DNA of 52,957 nucleotides from Nodosilinea sp. WJT8-NPBG4. Lineage in GTDB: Bacteria > Cyanobacteriota > Cyanobacteriia > Phormidesmidales > Phormidesmidaceae. Positions 16,481 through 25,055 of the stretch are shown piece after piece. Under the pieces are notes generated by a model, which saw only the letters and a program-made list of their open reading frames with translations, did no database searches and had not been told where the DNA came from. The translations under genes and the position numbers were made by a program. Numbering within the stretch: the stretch's first letter is position 1; the number at the start of each line of letters is the position of its first letter. Location: NCBI GenBank assembly GCA_019359285.1, contig JAHHHQ010000074.1, positions 1 through 52,957 on the forward strand, in the 5' to 3' direction.

Positions 16481-17118
16481 TGATTATAAGCAACGATGAG
16501 AAAGGCTTTCCATCAAAATGGATTGACTATCAAGCTCAGATGAAGGCGAGTAGCGCAAACTTTTGTGGCCTTTTAGGATTGGGCTCAGATCCAGGAAATA
16601 TTAATCGTTTTGCTGCGCGCTTTAGAGTTGCCAATTGCTTCAAAAAGCTAGAACTAGAAGGATATTCATCTAATACAGAAATAGGCTACAGCTCTTTATG
16701 TCATGTATTTCTCGCTTGGTCAGCTTTTGAAACACTACTAGATCTGAAAGACACAAAAGTATCTAGCATAGAGAATTCGTTAAAGACTTATAGAGCAGAT
16801 AACTCGTTGCTCCAAATCAAAACATTGGACGTAGGCAATAAGTTTTATAATTTCATTCATGATAGAGTTAATCCAACGCACCAAAAAGAGTTGGATAAAT
16901 ATTTTCAAAGTGATCCATGCAACATAGCCTATTTGGCCTCGGCAATTCGCCACATATTTGCTCATGGATGGCTTACGCCAAATGCAAATGAAGTAGATCC
17001 TAAAATTGTTGCTGAAATATGTCGAATTCTGTGCGAATTCTTAGTGGAAGTGATGGATTCAGAATTCACGCTTCATTACGAGAAAGCTATGCAAGAACTC
17101 CGAGGAGACCAGGAGTAA
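16480..17118 (+). CDS. HEPN-like hypothetical protein
   Basis: 212 residues, largely alpha-helical by composition, with no signal or membrane segment. Near the C-terminus the sequence SAIRHIFAHGWLTPN contains R157-x4-H162, the RxxxxH signature of HEPN ribonucleases, in a helix context like other HEPN proteins. The rest has no motif I know. HEPN proteins commonly act in toxin-antitoxin or phage defence systems as metal-independent RNases. Its ATG overlaps the stop of the broken NERD frame (TGATG), so it was probably the second gene of an operon with a NERD protein. It lies inside the inverted-repeat-bounded segment and has lower GC than its neighbours. The family assignment rests on the motif alone. 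Confidence 0.6.
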   Translation: MIISNDEKGFPSKWIDYQAQMKASSANFCGLLGLGSDPGNINRFAARFRVANCFKKLELEGYSSNTEIGYSSLCHVFLAWSAFETLLDLKDTKVSSIENSLKTYRADNSLLQIKTLDVGNKFYNFIHDRVNPTHQKELDKYFQSDPCNIAYLASAIRHIFAHGWLTPNANEVDPKIVAEICRILCEFLVEVMDSEFTLHYEKAMQELRGDQE

Positions 17119-17144
17119 GAAAAAAATCTATCTCCTGAATTACT

Positions 17145-17684
17145 CTACAACTGCGCGATCGCATCCACCTTCTCCTCCTCCGACACATCGAGGTACCGCT
17201 GCAGCGCCGCCATCGACGACCACCCGCCCAAGTCTTGGATCGCCTTTAGCCTCACCCCCGCCTTATCGAGCCGAGTTGCCCATGTTCGCCGGTTACTATG
17301 GGTGCTGTATCCCCGCAGGCCCAGGAGATCGCACGCCTTCCGCAACGCTGCATCACAGGCCTGTCGCGTAATCGGCTCCTGCCCATCTCGCCCCGGAAAC
17401 AGATACCCCCGACTCGGCAACTCTGCCTCATCCAGCACTGCCTTCAGCTTGGGATGAATCGGCACCGCCCGCGTGCGCTTCGTCTTAGTTGTTGCCTTGC
17501 GCAGTACCAGAGTATTGCCCACGACATCCTCGGCCCGCAGCTGCCGCGCTTCACTGACCCGGCAGCCGGTGTAGTAGCAAATGGAGAACAGCGATCGCAT
17601 TTTAGGGCTGAGTTCCCCCATCACCTGCTCAAACTGATCCGCCGACCAAATTTCTGCCTGGTCGTGGCGATTTTGCTTCGGCAC
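17145..17684 (-). CDS. Short tyrosine recombinase (integrase)
   Basis: 179 residues comprising essentially only the catalytic domain of a phage-type integrase. Residues seen: R42 (GCRVSEAR), a Lys in the beta-hairpin (TTKTKRTRAV), H129 and R132 (HSNRRTW), W155 in the position often occupied by His or Trp (GGWSSM) and the nucleophile Y164 (LQRYLDV). The N-terminal SAM-like/core-binding domain is absent, as in the second integrase at 37305. The two share motifs but differ clearly in sequence, so they are not recent copies. It is enclosed by the large inverted repeat and convergent with the HEPN-like gene, 26 bp away. It may move the enclosed segment; that is inference. Confidence 0.88.
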   Translation of the reverse strand: MPKQNRHDQAEIWSADQFEQVMGELSPKMRSLFSICYYTGCRVSEARQLRAEDVVGNTLVLRKATTKTKRTRAVPIHPKLKAVLDEAELPSRGYLFPGRDGQEPITRQACDAALRKACDLLGLRGYSTHSNRRTWATRLDKAGVRLKAIQDLGGWSSMAALQRYLDVSEEEKVDAIAQL

Positions 17685-18364
17685 CGAATTACCTAAAAAA
17701 TGAATCCAAGTTGTTCTTAAAAACCCTGACTTGCTCTTTTTAAGATTTCAGCAAGTTCAGTTTATCGGGATAGCAGGGGTTTCAGCGATTTAGAGCGCAA
17801 AGAGACCAAAACAGCGGAGCTTGTTGGGAATGAACCTCTCTTATTGATAATTAAATGCTGTTGAGATTTTGGATCCTAAAAAGTGCTAAGGGGTGTCCAA
17901 TTTGACCCTTGACCCAGTTGAGTTGATTGAGCCCCTGCTGCCAGCGGCTAGGCCTGGGGACGCCCGCGAAGCGTCTGTCGCCGTACTACCGTCTCAGGAT
18001 TCAAACCCTGTTGCTAGTTCAATTGCAGTAGACATAGGCCTTCCTCTCGGCTAAAATGCGAGGCATAAGGCTGGGTTTACCGTCGATCGCCGTTAATCAT
18101 TTAACAAAAATTGAGCGATTGAGTGATTAAATCGCCGCTAAGGAATTTATTCCATATTTAGTCCAATCTGCGATCGCCCGTTTTGAAATCCTTGGAAGCA
18201 AAGGGTTTCAGGGCTTTGAATAGTTGCGTATGTAAGCAACCGGTCGGAGAGAGCTGAAAGCCTTGTATAGCAAGGCTTTTCGACGTTTCACTTAATGAAA
18301 TTTTCACAAAAAAGAGCGGTGTAATTACATTCATTACCCTCAGGCGATGTTCTCTATTGAGAGG
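17685..18364. other. Intergenic region with IS5-like remnant
   Basis: The upstream region of the integrase gene. At 17892-17975 it holds a frame resembling the start of an IS5-family transposase. A repeated 'gattgagtgattaaatcgccg' type AT-rich segment near 18060-18150 could be a regulatory or recombination site, but I see no clear repeat pattern. Confidence 0.45.
17892..17975 (+). pseudogene. IS5-family transposase N-terminal remnant
   Basis: Translation SNLTLDPVELIEPLLPAARPG matches the common IS5-type transposase opening (DLTxxQWELIxPLLPPARPGGRPR). After the ARPG block the similarity stops. About 28 codons remain, so it is only a fossil. Confidence 0.5.
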
Positions 18365-18605
18365 AAAGATCAGTGCACGGGCATCTTTTTCATAAGCTAT
18401 GAGTAAATATACTCTGTGCCAGTAGCGCTGAAAAATGGACTTGATTTGGCCTGTGCTGGCTTGTGCCAGTTGTCTCAAAGCCTGATTCTGCCGTTCTATC
18501 TAAAAGTTGCAGCCAAACCTCTCTATTAACCTGGATGCTTTGTGCAGAGAGGGTTTCCGAAGCAGATTCAACTGTGGAGTGGTTGCGGCGCGGGACAACT
18601 ATCCT
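18365..18605 (-). repeat. Right arm of the ~250-bp inverted repeat
   Basis: The reverse complement of this stretch runs parallel to 15585-15830 from 'cctaggatagttgtcccgcg' to the 'gatctttcct' end. The open frames found on either strand here (18158-18478, 18390-18626, 18463-18669) lie in repeat sequence and lack family features, so they are not called. Confidence 0.8.
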
Positions 18606-18650
18606 AGGCCACTTTGCTGTTTTCAAGCCGAACGTCTCGTTTATATATAC

Positions 18651-18737
18651 GTCTAACGTTTGTGTTTAGCGGCGGCAGATACCCTTTGCATAATCGCCCA
18701 AAGCTCTCTACCGTCCGCTGCAACAAGGTTACTAGAC
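18651..18737 (-). other. attC-like recombination site
   Basis: Begins GTCTAAC and ends with a slightly altered partner (GTTACTAGAC). Internal arms TTTGTG..AGCGGCGG and CCGTCCGCT..ACAA pair with bulges, the stepwise layout of attC sites. It starts 15 bp past the stop codon of the small CxCC-peptide gene on the same strand. Confidence 0.5.
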
Positions 18738-18752
18738 CGCGCCGATCAGTAT

Positions 18753-18926
18753 TTACTGACCTGTTGAATCAGATGGCCGATTCATTTGACCCATATTTTC
18801 ACAGCATTCACAACCACTAGACTCGCCACTATCCTGAGCCATTACGGATCCGACGATGACAGTCAGTGCAGCAATACCAGCGACAAGCGCGCCAACAAAA
18901 ATTTTTGATTGCTTTAGTGTAGCCAT
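18753..18926 (-). CDS. Small exported CxCC peptide (putative metal-binding)
   Basis: 57 residues. A signal peptide (MATLKQSKIFVGALVAGIAA, hydrophobic to residue 30, cut site after VMA) leaves a mature peptide of about 27 residues containing GCECCENMGQM: three Cys and two Met in eleven positions, a soft-metal (Cu+/Ag+/Hg2+) type site. The ATG at 18926 is preceded by TGGAGA at a good ribosome-binding distance. It is transcribed divergently from the RND efflux operon that starts at 19559, and no other gene lies between. I know of no named family. A periplasmic copper-binding or delivery role is inference from composition and neighbourhood. The attC-like site just past its stop suggests it travelled as a cassette. 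Confidence 0.65.
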   Translation of the reverse strand: MATLKQSKIFVGALVAGIAALTVIVGSVMAQDSGESSGCECCENMGQMNRPSDSTGQ

Positions 18927-19466
18927 ACTAATTTTCTCCAGAATGATGAGATAGATATACCTTCAATCCAGCGTAACCTCTGTAGTTGACTATAGAGCCA
19001 AGAGCCTGAAGTCACATTGAGAAAGAATGATTACTTAGTAGGGAGCGAGAAATGTCTTCTTAGCTGTTGCTCCTATGGTACGGGCTTGCTATACAGATAT
19101 TTCCGCCTACGCCATAGGAGCTGTTTTACAAGCTACTGGGTCTCTGAAGCATTCCCATAGCCTTGCCTCAGTTACAGTCAGAATCGGAGCAATCAGGCAT
19201 AGAGTAAGGGGCAAGGAGCGGCAGCGGTAACCCTGCCGTAGACAGATAACCCTAACCCTGAACCTGGTTTGAGCAATCGCTGCTGTACATGCCAATTCGT
19301 TGCTCTTCATAATCACAATAGATAGTAGTTTATGACGTTTTTCAGAATTCGACGGGCCTCAGAAAAACTGGGGCTTTTTTCCTATTAGATATTTCTTGAA
19401 CTATGGCCGAACGATGCGAGGTGATCATGAATTAAGCCGCTCTTATTGCCGTGATTAATAGCCGAA
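18927..19466. other. Divergent intergenic region
   Basis: Between the CxCC-peptide gene and the efflux operon. A terminator hairpin lies at 19356-19380 (plus strand) and a CopR-like box at 19467-19483. The frame at 19107-19316 has no family features. The promoter of the small peptide must lie in 18927-19020, but I see no CopR-like box there. Confidence 0.55.
19356..19380 (+). terminator. Rho-independent terminator
   Basis: GCCTCAG pairs with CTGGGGC (one G-T pair) around AAAAA, followed by six T. It shields the efflux operon promoter from upstream plus-strand transcription. Confidence 0.65.
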
Positions 19467-19483
19467 TTTCATCCTGATTTCAT
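19467..19483 (+). promoter_or_regulatory. CopR-like operator upstream of efflux operon
   Basis: Direct repeat TTTCAT-CCTGA-TTTCAT, spacer exactly 5 nt, 75 bp before the ATG of the adaptor gene. This equals the motif TTTCAT-N5-TTTCAT described for the copper regulator CopR of Synechocystis (recalled, not looked up). The same motif precedes the response-regulator gene at 27229-27245. Confidence 0.78.
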
Positions 19484-19558
19484 TTTCCTGTGGGATGTTT
19501 GAAAGACTGACGGCATTTTTCTCCAAAGACTGTAATTGAGTGGTTCAAGGGCGTGTCT

Positions 19559-21238
19559 ATGACAGCTATCTCCGATCGCTTGTATATCGCGGCTAGAGGG
19601 CGATCGCTCCCTGCGGTGGTCTTGTTGATACTCCTGCTAGCCCCGGCCAGCGAGGTCTTGGCCCATGTTGGCCATGGAGATGAGTTCCAGGGGAGTGGAG
19701 CCGGGGCGCATCCAACAGGCGTTGAGGTTGATGCAGAGGTCGCTGACCGCATTGGTCTAATTCTCGAGCCGGTAAAACGCCAGGTGTTGGCGTTTGGGGT
19801 GAAGGCAACAGGGCAAATTGAAGCCTCTCCGGGGCGACAGGTATCGGTAACCAACCCAGTTGGCGGTACGGTAACCAAACTGCTGGTGGAGCCAGGGCAG
19901 CGAGTGGAAGCGGGCCAGGCACTAGCGGTCATCACCAGTGGAGAGCTGGCCGAATTGCGGGTGACCGCCCTGGAAAACTCGGCTGAGCGGCAAGGAGATG
20001 TGCAGCTGGCCCAGGCCGATGTGCAGCTAGCTCGGCAGACCTACGAGCAACAACAGCAGATCGCCCTCAGAGCGATTGAGGGAGCCCAAACCGAACTACG
20101 AGTGGCCCAGGAGCAGTATGATCGCGACTCAGAACTAGCCGCGCAAGGCGCGATCGCCCGCCGAGAGCTATTGGAATCGGAGGCTCACTTAGCAGATGCC
20201 AGGCAAGTGTTGACCGAAGCGGAGAGCCGGCTAGAGGTGTTGAATGCCCGTACCGAGGTGGCGCGATCGCAGACTGCCCTAACGGTGGCGCAATCTCGCG
20301 CTCAGTTAAGTACAGAAACCTACCAAACCCGATTGCAGCAGCTTGGGGCCACAGCTAACCCAGACGGCACCATCACCATCAAAGCGCCCATCGCGGGCAC
20401 CATTGCCGACCGCGAGGTGACCCTGGGGCAATCGTCAGAAGATGCGGGTGCGGTGCTGATGACCATCGTCGACAATCGCACGGTATTGGCCACCGCAAAT
20501 ATTTATGAAAAAGACCTGTCCCAAGTATCCCCTGGGCAACGGGTGCGAATTACCGTCGCCAGCCTGCCCGATCAAATCTTTGAGGGGCAAATTACGACGG
20601 TTGGTTCGGTGGTCGATGGTGAAACTCGGGTTGTGCCCGTACAAGCTGAGCTAGACAATGCCCAGGGCACCCTCAAGCCCGGCATGTTTGCGGCTCTAGA
20701 GGTTTTAACCGAGAGCACGCCAGCGGCGGTGATGGCCATTCCCCAATCAGCGTTGGTAGAAGCCAACGGCCAAACCCTGGTGTTTGTGCGCAATGGCAAC
20801 GCCTTTGAACCGGTTGAGGTCACCTTAGGGAGAACAGCGGGCGATCAAGTCGAAGTGCTTAGCGGTCTGTTTGAGGGCGATGAAGTTGTCACCCAGCGGG
20901 CCAACCAGCTCTATGCGCAATCGTTGCGTGGAGGCAGTGCAGCACCAGCGGATGCCGCCGCGACGGAAGCGACGGAAGCTGCTGGTGCTACAGGGGCCGG
21001 GTTACCCTGGTGGGTTACCGCTATGGGGGGTGGATTGTTAGCGATTGGCACCTTTACCGCTGGGGCCTTTTGGTCTGGTCGTCGGTCTCGCCAACGCCTC
21101 GAATCCACCATCCACCAGTTAGAACATCTTGAGGATGATCCGCATGATCGACAGCTGGCAGTGAGCCACCAAGCAGGGCATGAGCCGCCTGTGTCGAGGA
21201 TAGAGCCTCATCATCATCACCACGATGCCGACGGGTAG
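19559..21238 (+). CDS. RND efflux periplasmic adaptor (CusB/CzcB family)
   Basis: 559 residues. Signal peptide to about residue 35 (VVLLILLLAPASEVLA), then a His-bearing HVGHGDE segment. Membrane-fusion-protein layout follows: lipoyl-like half motifs (about 85-125 and 265-300), a long alpha-hairpin coiled coil (about 130-255), beta-barrel (about 300-365) and membrane-proximal domain. Unusually, a C-terminal transmembrane helix (GLPWWVTAMGGGLLAIGTFT, about 485-505) leads to a charged tail ending in five consecutive histidines. It links the pump encoded downstream to an outer-membrane channel for export of metal ions. No channel gene is present here. The ATG at 19559 follows AAGGG at 7 nt; a GTG two codons earlier is possible. 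First gene of a three-gene operon behind a CopR-like box. Confidence 0.92.
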   Translation: MTAISDRLYIAARGRSLPAVVLLILLLAPASEVLAHVGHGDEFQGSGAGAHPTGVEVDAEVADRIGLILEPVKRQVLAFGVKATGQIEASPGRQVSVTNPVGGTVTKLLVEPGQRVEAGQALAVITSGELAELRVTALENSAERQGDVQLAQADVQLARQTYEQQQQIALRAIEGAQTELRVAQEQYDRDSELAAQGAIARRELLESEAHLADARQVLTEAESRLEVLNARTEVARSQTALTVAQSRAQLSTETYQTRLQQLGATANPDGTITIKAPIAGTIADREVTLGQSSEDAGAVLMTIVDNRTVLATANIYEKDLSQVSPGQRVRITVASLPDQIFEGQITTVGSVVDGETRVVPVQAELDNAQGTLKPGMFAALEVLTESTPAAVMAIPQSALVEANGQTLVFVRNGNAFEPVEVTLGRTAGDQVEVLSGLFEGDEVVTQRANQLYAQSLRGGSAAPADAAATEATEAAGATGAGLPWWVTAMGGGLLAIGTFTAGAFWSGRRSRQRLESTIHQLEHLEDDPHDRQLAVSHQAGHEPPVSRIEPHHHHHDADG

Positions 21239-21254
21239 ACCCTTTTCGACTCTG

Positions 21255-21315
21255 TTAGGTGCGTTAGCTGATCTTCTAACGCAGCTATGCCTAAAGACAT
21301 GCGTTAGCGTGCTTC
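21255..21315 (+). repeat. GCGTTAG hairpin repeats between adaptor and pump genes
   Basis: GCGTTAG (21261-21267) and CTAACGC (21276-21282) form a perfect 7-bp stem with an 8-nt loop; a third GCGTTAG follows near 21301. Such 'gcgttagcg' hairpins are scattered in cyanobacterial genomes. In this position it could tune the adaptor:pump ratio through mRNA stability. Confidence 0.6.
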
Positions 21316-21343
21316 ATCCTACGCGAGACACTGCTCGGTTCCT

Positions 21344-24300
21344 ATGCTGAATTCAATCATTAGATGGGCGATTGCGCGGCGTTGGTTAGTCATTCTGGGG
21401 GCCATGGTGCTCACCATTTGGATCTTTCGCACCGTCGCCCAGATGCCGCTGGATGTGTTTCCGAGCTTTGCGCCGCCCCAGGTCGAAATTCAAACTGAAG
21501 CCCCTGGGTTGGCACCAGAAGAAGTGGAATCGTTGGTGACGCTGCCAATTGAAAGCGCGATCAATGGCACCCCTGGTGTTACCGATGTTCGCTCTGCGTC
21601 TGCCGCCGGTATTTCTGTCGTTAAAGTCATCTTTAAGTGGGATACCGACATCTTTCAAGCGCGGCAGTTAGTGACCGAGCGCTTGCAGCAGGCGCAAGAC
21701 AAAATTCCTGAAAACGTTGAGACGCCGCAAGTTTCTCCCATCTCATCTCCCATCAGCACCGTGATGATGGTCGCGTTCAGGGTGGATGAAACCGCCCCAG
21801 CCGACACCCGCACGTCGCTCATGGAGCTGCGGTGGATTGCCGATTGGCAGATCACTAACCGTCTCTTGGCAGTACCTGGTGTATCTCAGGTAGTGGTTTA
21901 CGGCGGCGAGGTACAGCAGTATCAGGTACTGGTTAATCCCCAAAAATTGCAGGCCTTTGACGTGTCGTTGCAAGAGGTAACCGATGCTGTGGAAGCGGCC
22001 AACGTCAATGCGCCGGGGGGCTTTTTGATCACACCGGACAAAGAGACGCTGGTGCGGGGGATTGGGCGGCTAGAGACGATTGACGATTTGAAGCAGTCCG
22101 TGATTACGGCGCGCAATGGCACCTCAGTTCGGCTCAGCGACGTAGCCACCGTACAAATTGGGGCCGCGCTCCAGCGGGGGGATAGCAGCCTAAATGGCCA
22201 GCCTGCGGTGGTGGTGATGGTAAACAAGCAGCCTCTGGCCGATACGCCCTCGGTAACTCATGCCATCGAAGCAGCGATGGCGGAGATTCAGGCGGGGCTG
22301 CCCCAAGATATTCAGGTTGACGTCACCTTTAGTCAGAACAACTACATTGATGCCTCGATTGAAAACGTCCGCGCCGCGCTGATTGAGGGCAGCATCATTG
22401 TCGCGCTGATTCTAATTCCCTTTTTGATGAACTGGCGCAACCTACTGGTGTGTCTGGTGGCGCTGCCGTTGTCGCTGCTCATCGGAGTGCTGGCGCTCAA
22501 TTGGCTAGGCCAGGGGCTCAACACCATGACCCTAGGTGGCTTAGCTGTGGCCATCGGTTCTGCTGTCGATGATGCGATCGTGGATGCAGAAAATGTCTAC
22601 CGAGCATTGCGCGAAAACAAGCACTCTGCCGAGCCCCGGCCCGTGTTAGAGGTGGTCTTGGCGGGCTGCCAAGAAGTGCGAGACTCGGTGTTTGGGGCCA
22701 CCATCATCACTGTGGTTGTGTTTTCGCCTGTGTTTGCGCTGGGTGGGGTAGAGGGCAGTATTTTTATTCCCATGGGGTTGGGCTATATGGCGGCGGTGCT
22801 GGCTTCCAGCGTGACCGCGCTCACCGTGACGCCAGCGCTCTGTGCCATTTTGCTGCCCCATGGGCCTCTGCCCGAAACCGAACCCTGGGTAGCTCGGTTC
22901 TTTAAGGGCCGCTATCAACCGTTTCTAAATTTTTCGCTGCGACGCTCTAACGTAATTCTGGCGATCGCCGCTGGATCTCTGATTGCGGCTCTGGCGATTG
23001 CCCCCTCCCTGGGCCGAGAGTTTCTGCCCGAGTTTCAGGAACAAAACTTGGTCAATACTCTGGTGCTCTACCCTGGTTCGTCCTTAGGGGCAACCAACAG
23101 CGCCGGGCTTGCCATGCAAGCGGCTCTTAAGGATGACCCCCGCTTTCGCCATGTGCAGCTGCGCTCCGGGCGTGCCCCCGGCGACAGCGATGCGGCGGCA
23201 GTCAACACTGCCCACATGGATGTGGATCTAAGCGAGGCCGGGCTGAAAGACCGCGAGGGCAGCATTGAAAAGCTGCGGGAGGAGTTTGCCAAACTGCCGG
23301 GGGTAGCTCCTAACATTGGCGGCTTCATCTCTCACCGCATGGATGAGGTGCTGTCGGGGGTGAGAAGCGCGATCGCCGTCAAAATTTTCGGTCCTGACCT
23401 GGCCCAGCTGCACTCCCTGGGGCAAGAGATCGAAGCGATCATGCAAACCGTAGAGGGCGTGGTGGACTTGCAGCTAGAGCCGCAGATTCCCATCGAGCAA
23501 ATTCAAATTCAGTTCGACCGCGTGGCGGCAGGCCGCTATGGGCTGACAGTGGGTGAACTCTCCAACACTATTGAAACCGCTCTCAACGGCAGGGTGGTGT
23601 CGCAAGTCTTAGACCAGCAGCAAACCTTTGACCTGCTGGTGTGGCTAGAGCCCGAGGCCAGAAGCGATCTCACCACCATTGGCAATCTGTTAATTGACAC
23701 TCCAACGGGGGAGAAAATTCCCCTGGCTCAGGTAGCGCAAATCCGCACCGGTACTGGCCCCAACACCATTAATCGGGAGAATGTGTCGCGGTTGATTGTG
23801 GTGGCCGCCAATGTCAATGGTCGAGATGTGCGATCGGTGGTCAACGACATTCGCGCCCAGGTGGCGGAGCAGGTGCAGTTTCCCGCTGGGTACTTCCCGC
23901 AATACGGCGGCCAGTTTGAGGCGGAGGCGCGGGCCACGCAAAACATGCTGGTGTTTAGCGTGATCGCCTTTGTGATCATCACTGTAATTATGTATCTCTC
24001 GGTCAAATCCGTCGCCTCCACACTCATGATCATGATCAATTTGCCCCTGGCACTTGTGGGTGGGGTCTTTTCCGTGGCGTTAACTGGGGGCGTTATTTCG
24101 GTCGCGTCCCTGGTAGGCTTTATCACGTTGTTCGGCGTGGCCACCCGCAACGGCCTGTTGCTTGTCGACAACTACAACAGCAAATTTGCCCAAGGTATGC
24201 CTCTGCGGCAGGCCTTGGTTAATGGCTCCATGGAGCGCCTGAATGCGATTCTCATGACGGCCTTCACATCAGCCCTAGGGTTACTCCCCTTGGTCATTGC

Positions 24301-24508
24301 GGGAGGCCCCGGCAAAGAAATTTTGCAACCGCTGTCCGTGGTAGTTCTAGGTGGTTTGTTCACATCCACTGCCCTCACCCTGTTGGTGCTGCCTGCCCTC
24401 TATGCCCGCTTTGGTCGCTACTTACTGCCCCTGTCCCGAGATGGGACGCTTCAGGAAGAAACCCCTGAAACCAAAACTTCCATCCCAGAGAGCCAGCCTG
24501 CCGGTTAA
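21344..24508 (+). CDS. Heavy-metal RND efflux pump (CusA/CzcA family)
   Basis: 1054 residues, the usual length of HME-RND permeases. Twelve transmembrane segments in the 1+5 / 1+5 arrangement are visible, with large periplasmic loops (about 40-340 and 560-870). Typical signatures: an N-terminus with RWLVILGAMVLTIWIF, PxxxPxxxxTMVAF-like loop, and the TM4 relay AIGSAVDDAIVDAENV with the acidic residues needed for proton coupling. It drives export of monovalent or divalent metal ions from periplasm or cytoplasm using the proton gradient. Substrate is not readable from the family alone; the CopR-like box and CopS/CopR genes in the module favour copper or silver. It follows the adaptor by 105 bp and precedes a lipoprotein gene by 60 bp. 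Confidence 0.95.
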   Translation: MLNSIIRWAIARRWLVILGAMVLTIWIFRTVAQMPLDVFPSFAPPQVEIQTEAPGLAPEEVESLVTLPIESAINGTPGVTDVRSASAAGISVVKVIFKWDTDIFQARQLVTERLQQAQDKIPENVETPQVSPISSPISTVMMVAFRVDETAPADTRTSLMELRWIADWQITNRLLAVPGVSQVVVYGGEVQQYQVLVNPQKLQAFDVSLQEVTDAVEAANVNAPGGFLITPDKETLVRGIGRLETIDDLKQSVITARNGTSVRLSDVATVQIGAALQRGDSSLNGQPAVVVMVNKQPLADTPSVTHAIEAAMAEIQAGLPQDIQVDVTFSQNNYIDASIENVRAALIEGSIIVALILIPFLMNWRNLLVCLVALPLSLLIGVLALNWLGQGLNTMTLGGLAVAIGSAVDDAIVDAENVYRALRENKHSAEPRPVLEVVLAGCQEVRDSVFGATIITVVVFSPVFALGGVEGSIFIPMGLGYMAAVLASSVTALTVTPALCAILLPHGPLPETEPWVARFFKGRYQPFLNFSLRRSNVILAIAAGSLIAALAIAPSLGREFLPEFQEQNLVNTLVLYPGSSLGATNSAGLAMQAALKDDPRFRHVQLRSGRAPGDSDAAAVNTAHMDVDLSEAGLKDREGSIEKLREEFAKLPGVAPNIGGFISHRMDEVLSGVRSAIAVKIFGPDLAQLHSLGQEIEAIMQTVEGVVDLQLEPQIPIEQIQIQFDRVAAGRYGLTVGELSNTIETALNGRVVSQVLDQQQTFDLLVWLEPEARSDLTTIGNLLIDTPTGEKIPLAQVAQIRTGTGPNTINRENVSRLIVVAANVNGRDVRSVVNDIRAQVAEQVQFPAGYFPQYGGQFEAEARATQNMLVFSVIAFVIITVIMYLSVKSVASTLMIMINLPLALVGGVFSVALTGGVISVASLVGFITLFGVATRNGLLLVDNYNSKFAQGMPLRQALVNGSMERLNAILMTAFTSALGLLPLVIAGGPGKEILQPLSVVVLGGLFTSTALTLLVLPALYARFGRYLLPLSRDGTLQEETPETKTSIPESQPAG

Positions 24509-24568
24509 CCCGGTCTAATCCGCCCACCATTCTTCTCTCAACTATTTACCTGCTCGGAGATTTACCTC

Positions 24569-25048
24569 ATGCGTTCTCAATTCGTTCAAGCTCTGTTGAT
24601 CACTGGTGTGCTGGCGCTAACGGCCTGCGGTGGCTCCGAAACCGCAACGGCTCCCGACGCTACTATTGCCGCTGACACTCCTGTAACTGCTGAAAGCTCC
24701 GCCGAGACAACAACTGCCAGTGACCACAGCGCTGCTAGCAAGGGCGGGCAGGTGGTCGAAAGTGGTCCCTACCATCTAGAACTGGTACCTGCGCCCGAAG
24801 CCGATGGCATTCACCTCGACTTGTATCTGCAAACGGGCGATACCCATGAAGCTATTGCCGATGCGACAGCGCTCGCTCAGGTGCAGCTGCCCGATGGCAC
24901 CCAGCAAGAAATTCCGATGGAGTACGATGCCGAGGGTGAGCATTTCTTTGCCTTTTTACCCAGCCAGGCCGCCGGGGAATATAAAACTGTCATTCAGACC
25001 GATATCAAGGGCGAAAAGGTTAACGCTCGGTTTAGCTTCTCAAAGTAA
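24569..25048 (+). CDS. Periplasmic lipoprotein with beta-sandwich domain (FixH/CopC-like)
   Basis: 159 residues. The lipobox LTAC at residues 17-20 marks a lipoprotein; a Thr/Ala/Ser-rich linker (about 22-60) follows, then a beta-rich domain of about 95 residues (SGPYHLELVPAPEADGIHLDLYLQ ... ARFSFSK) like small immunoglobulin-fold proteins next to metal-efflux operons. His residues (SDHS, YHLEL, GIHLD, DTHEA, EHFFAF) may bind metal. Third gene of the efflux operon; in Synechocystis a small protein occupies the same place behind the RND pump. ATG at 24569 with GGAG ahead. It converges with the kinase gene, 7 bp apart. Function as metal sponge or pump assistant is inferred. Confidence 0.78.
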   Translation: MRSQFVQALLITGVLALTACGGSETATAPDATIAADTPVTAESSAETTTASDHSAASKGGQVVESGPYHLELVPAPEADGIHLDLYLQTGDTHEAIADATALAQVQLPDGTQQEIPMEYDAEGEHFFAFLPSQAAGEYKTVIQTDIKGEKVNARFSFSK

Positions 25049-25055
25049 GCTCTCA

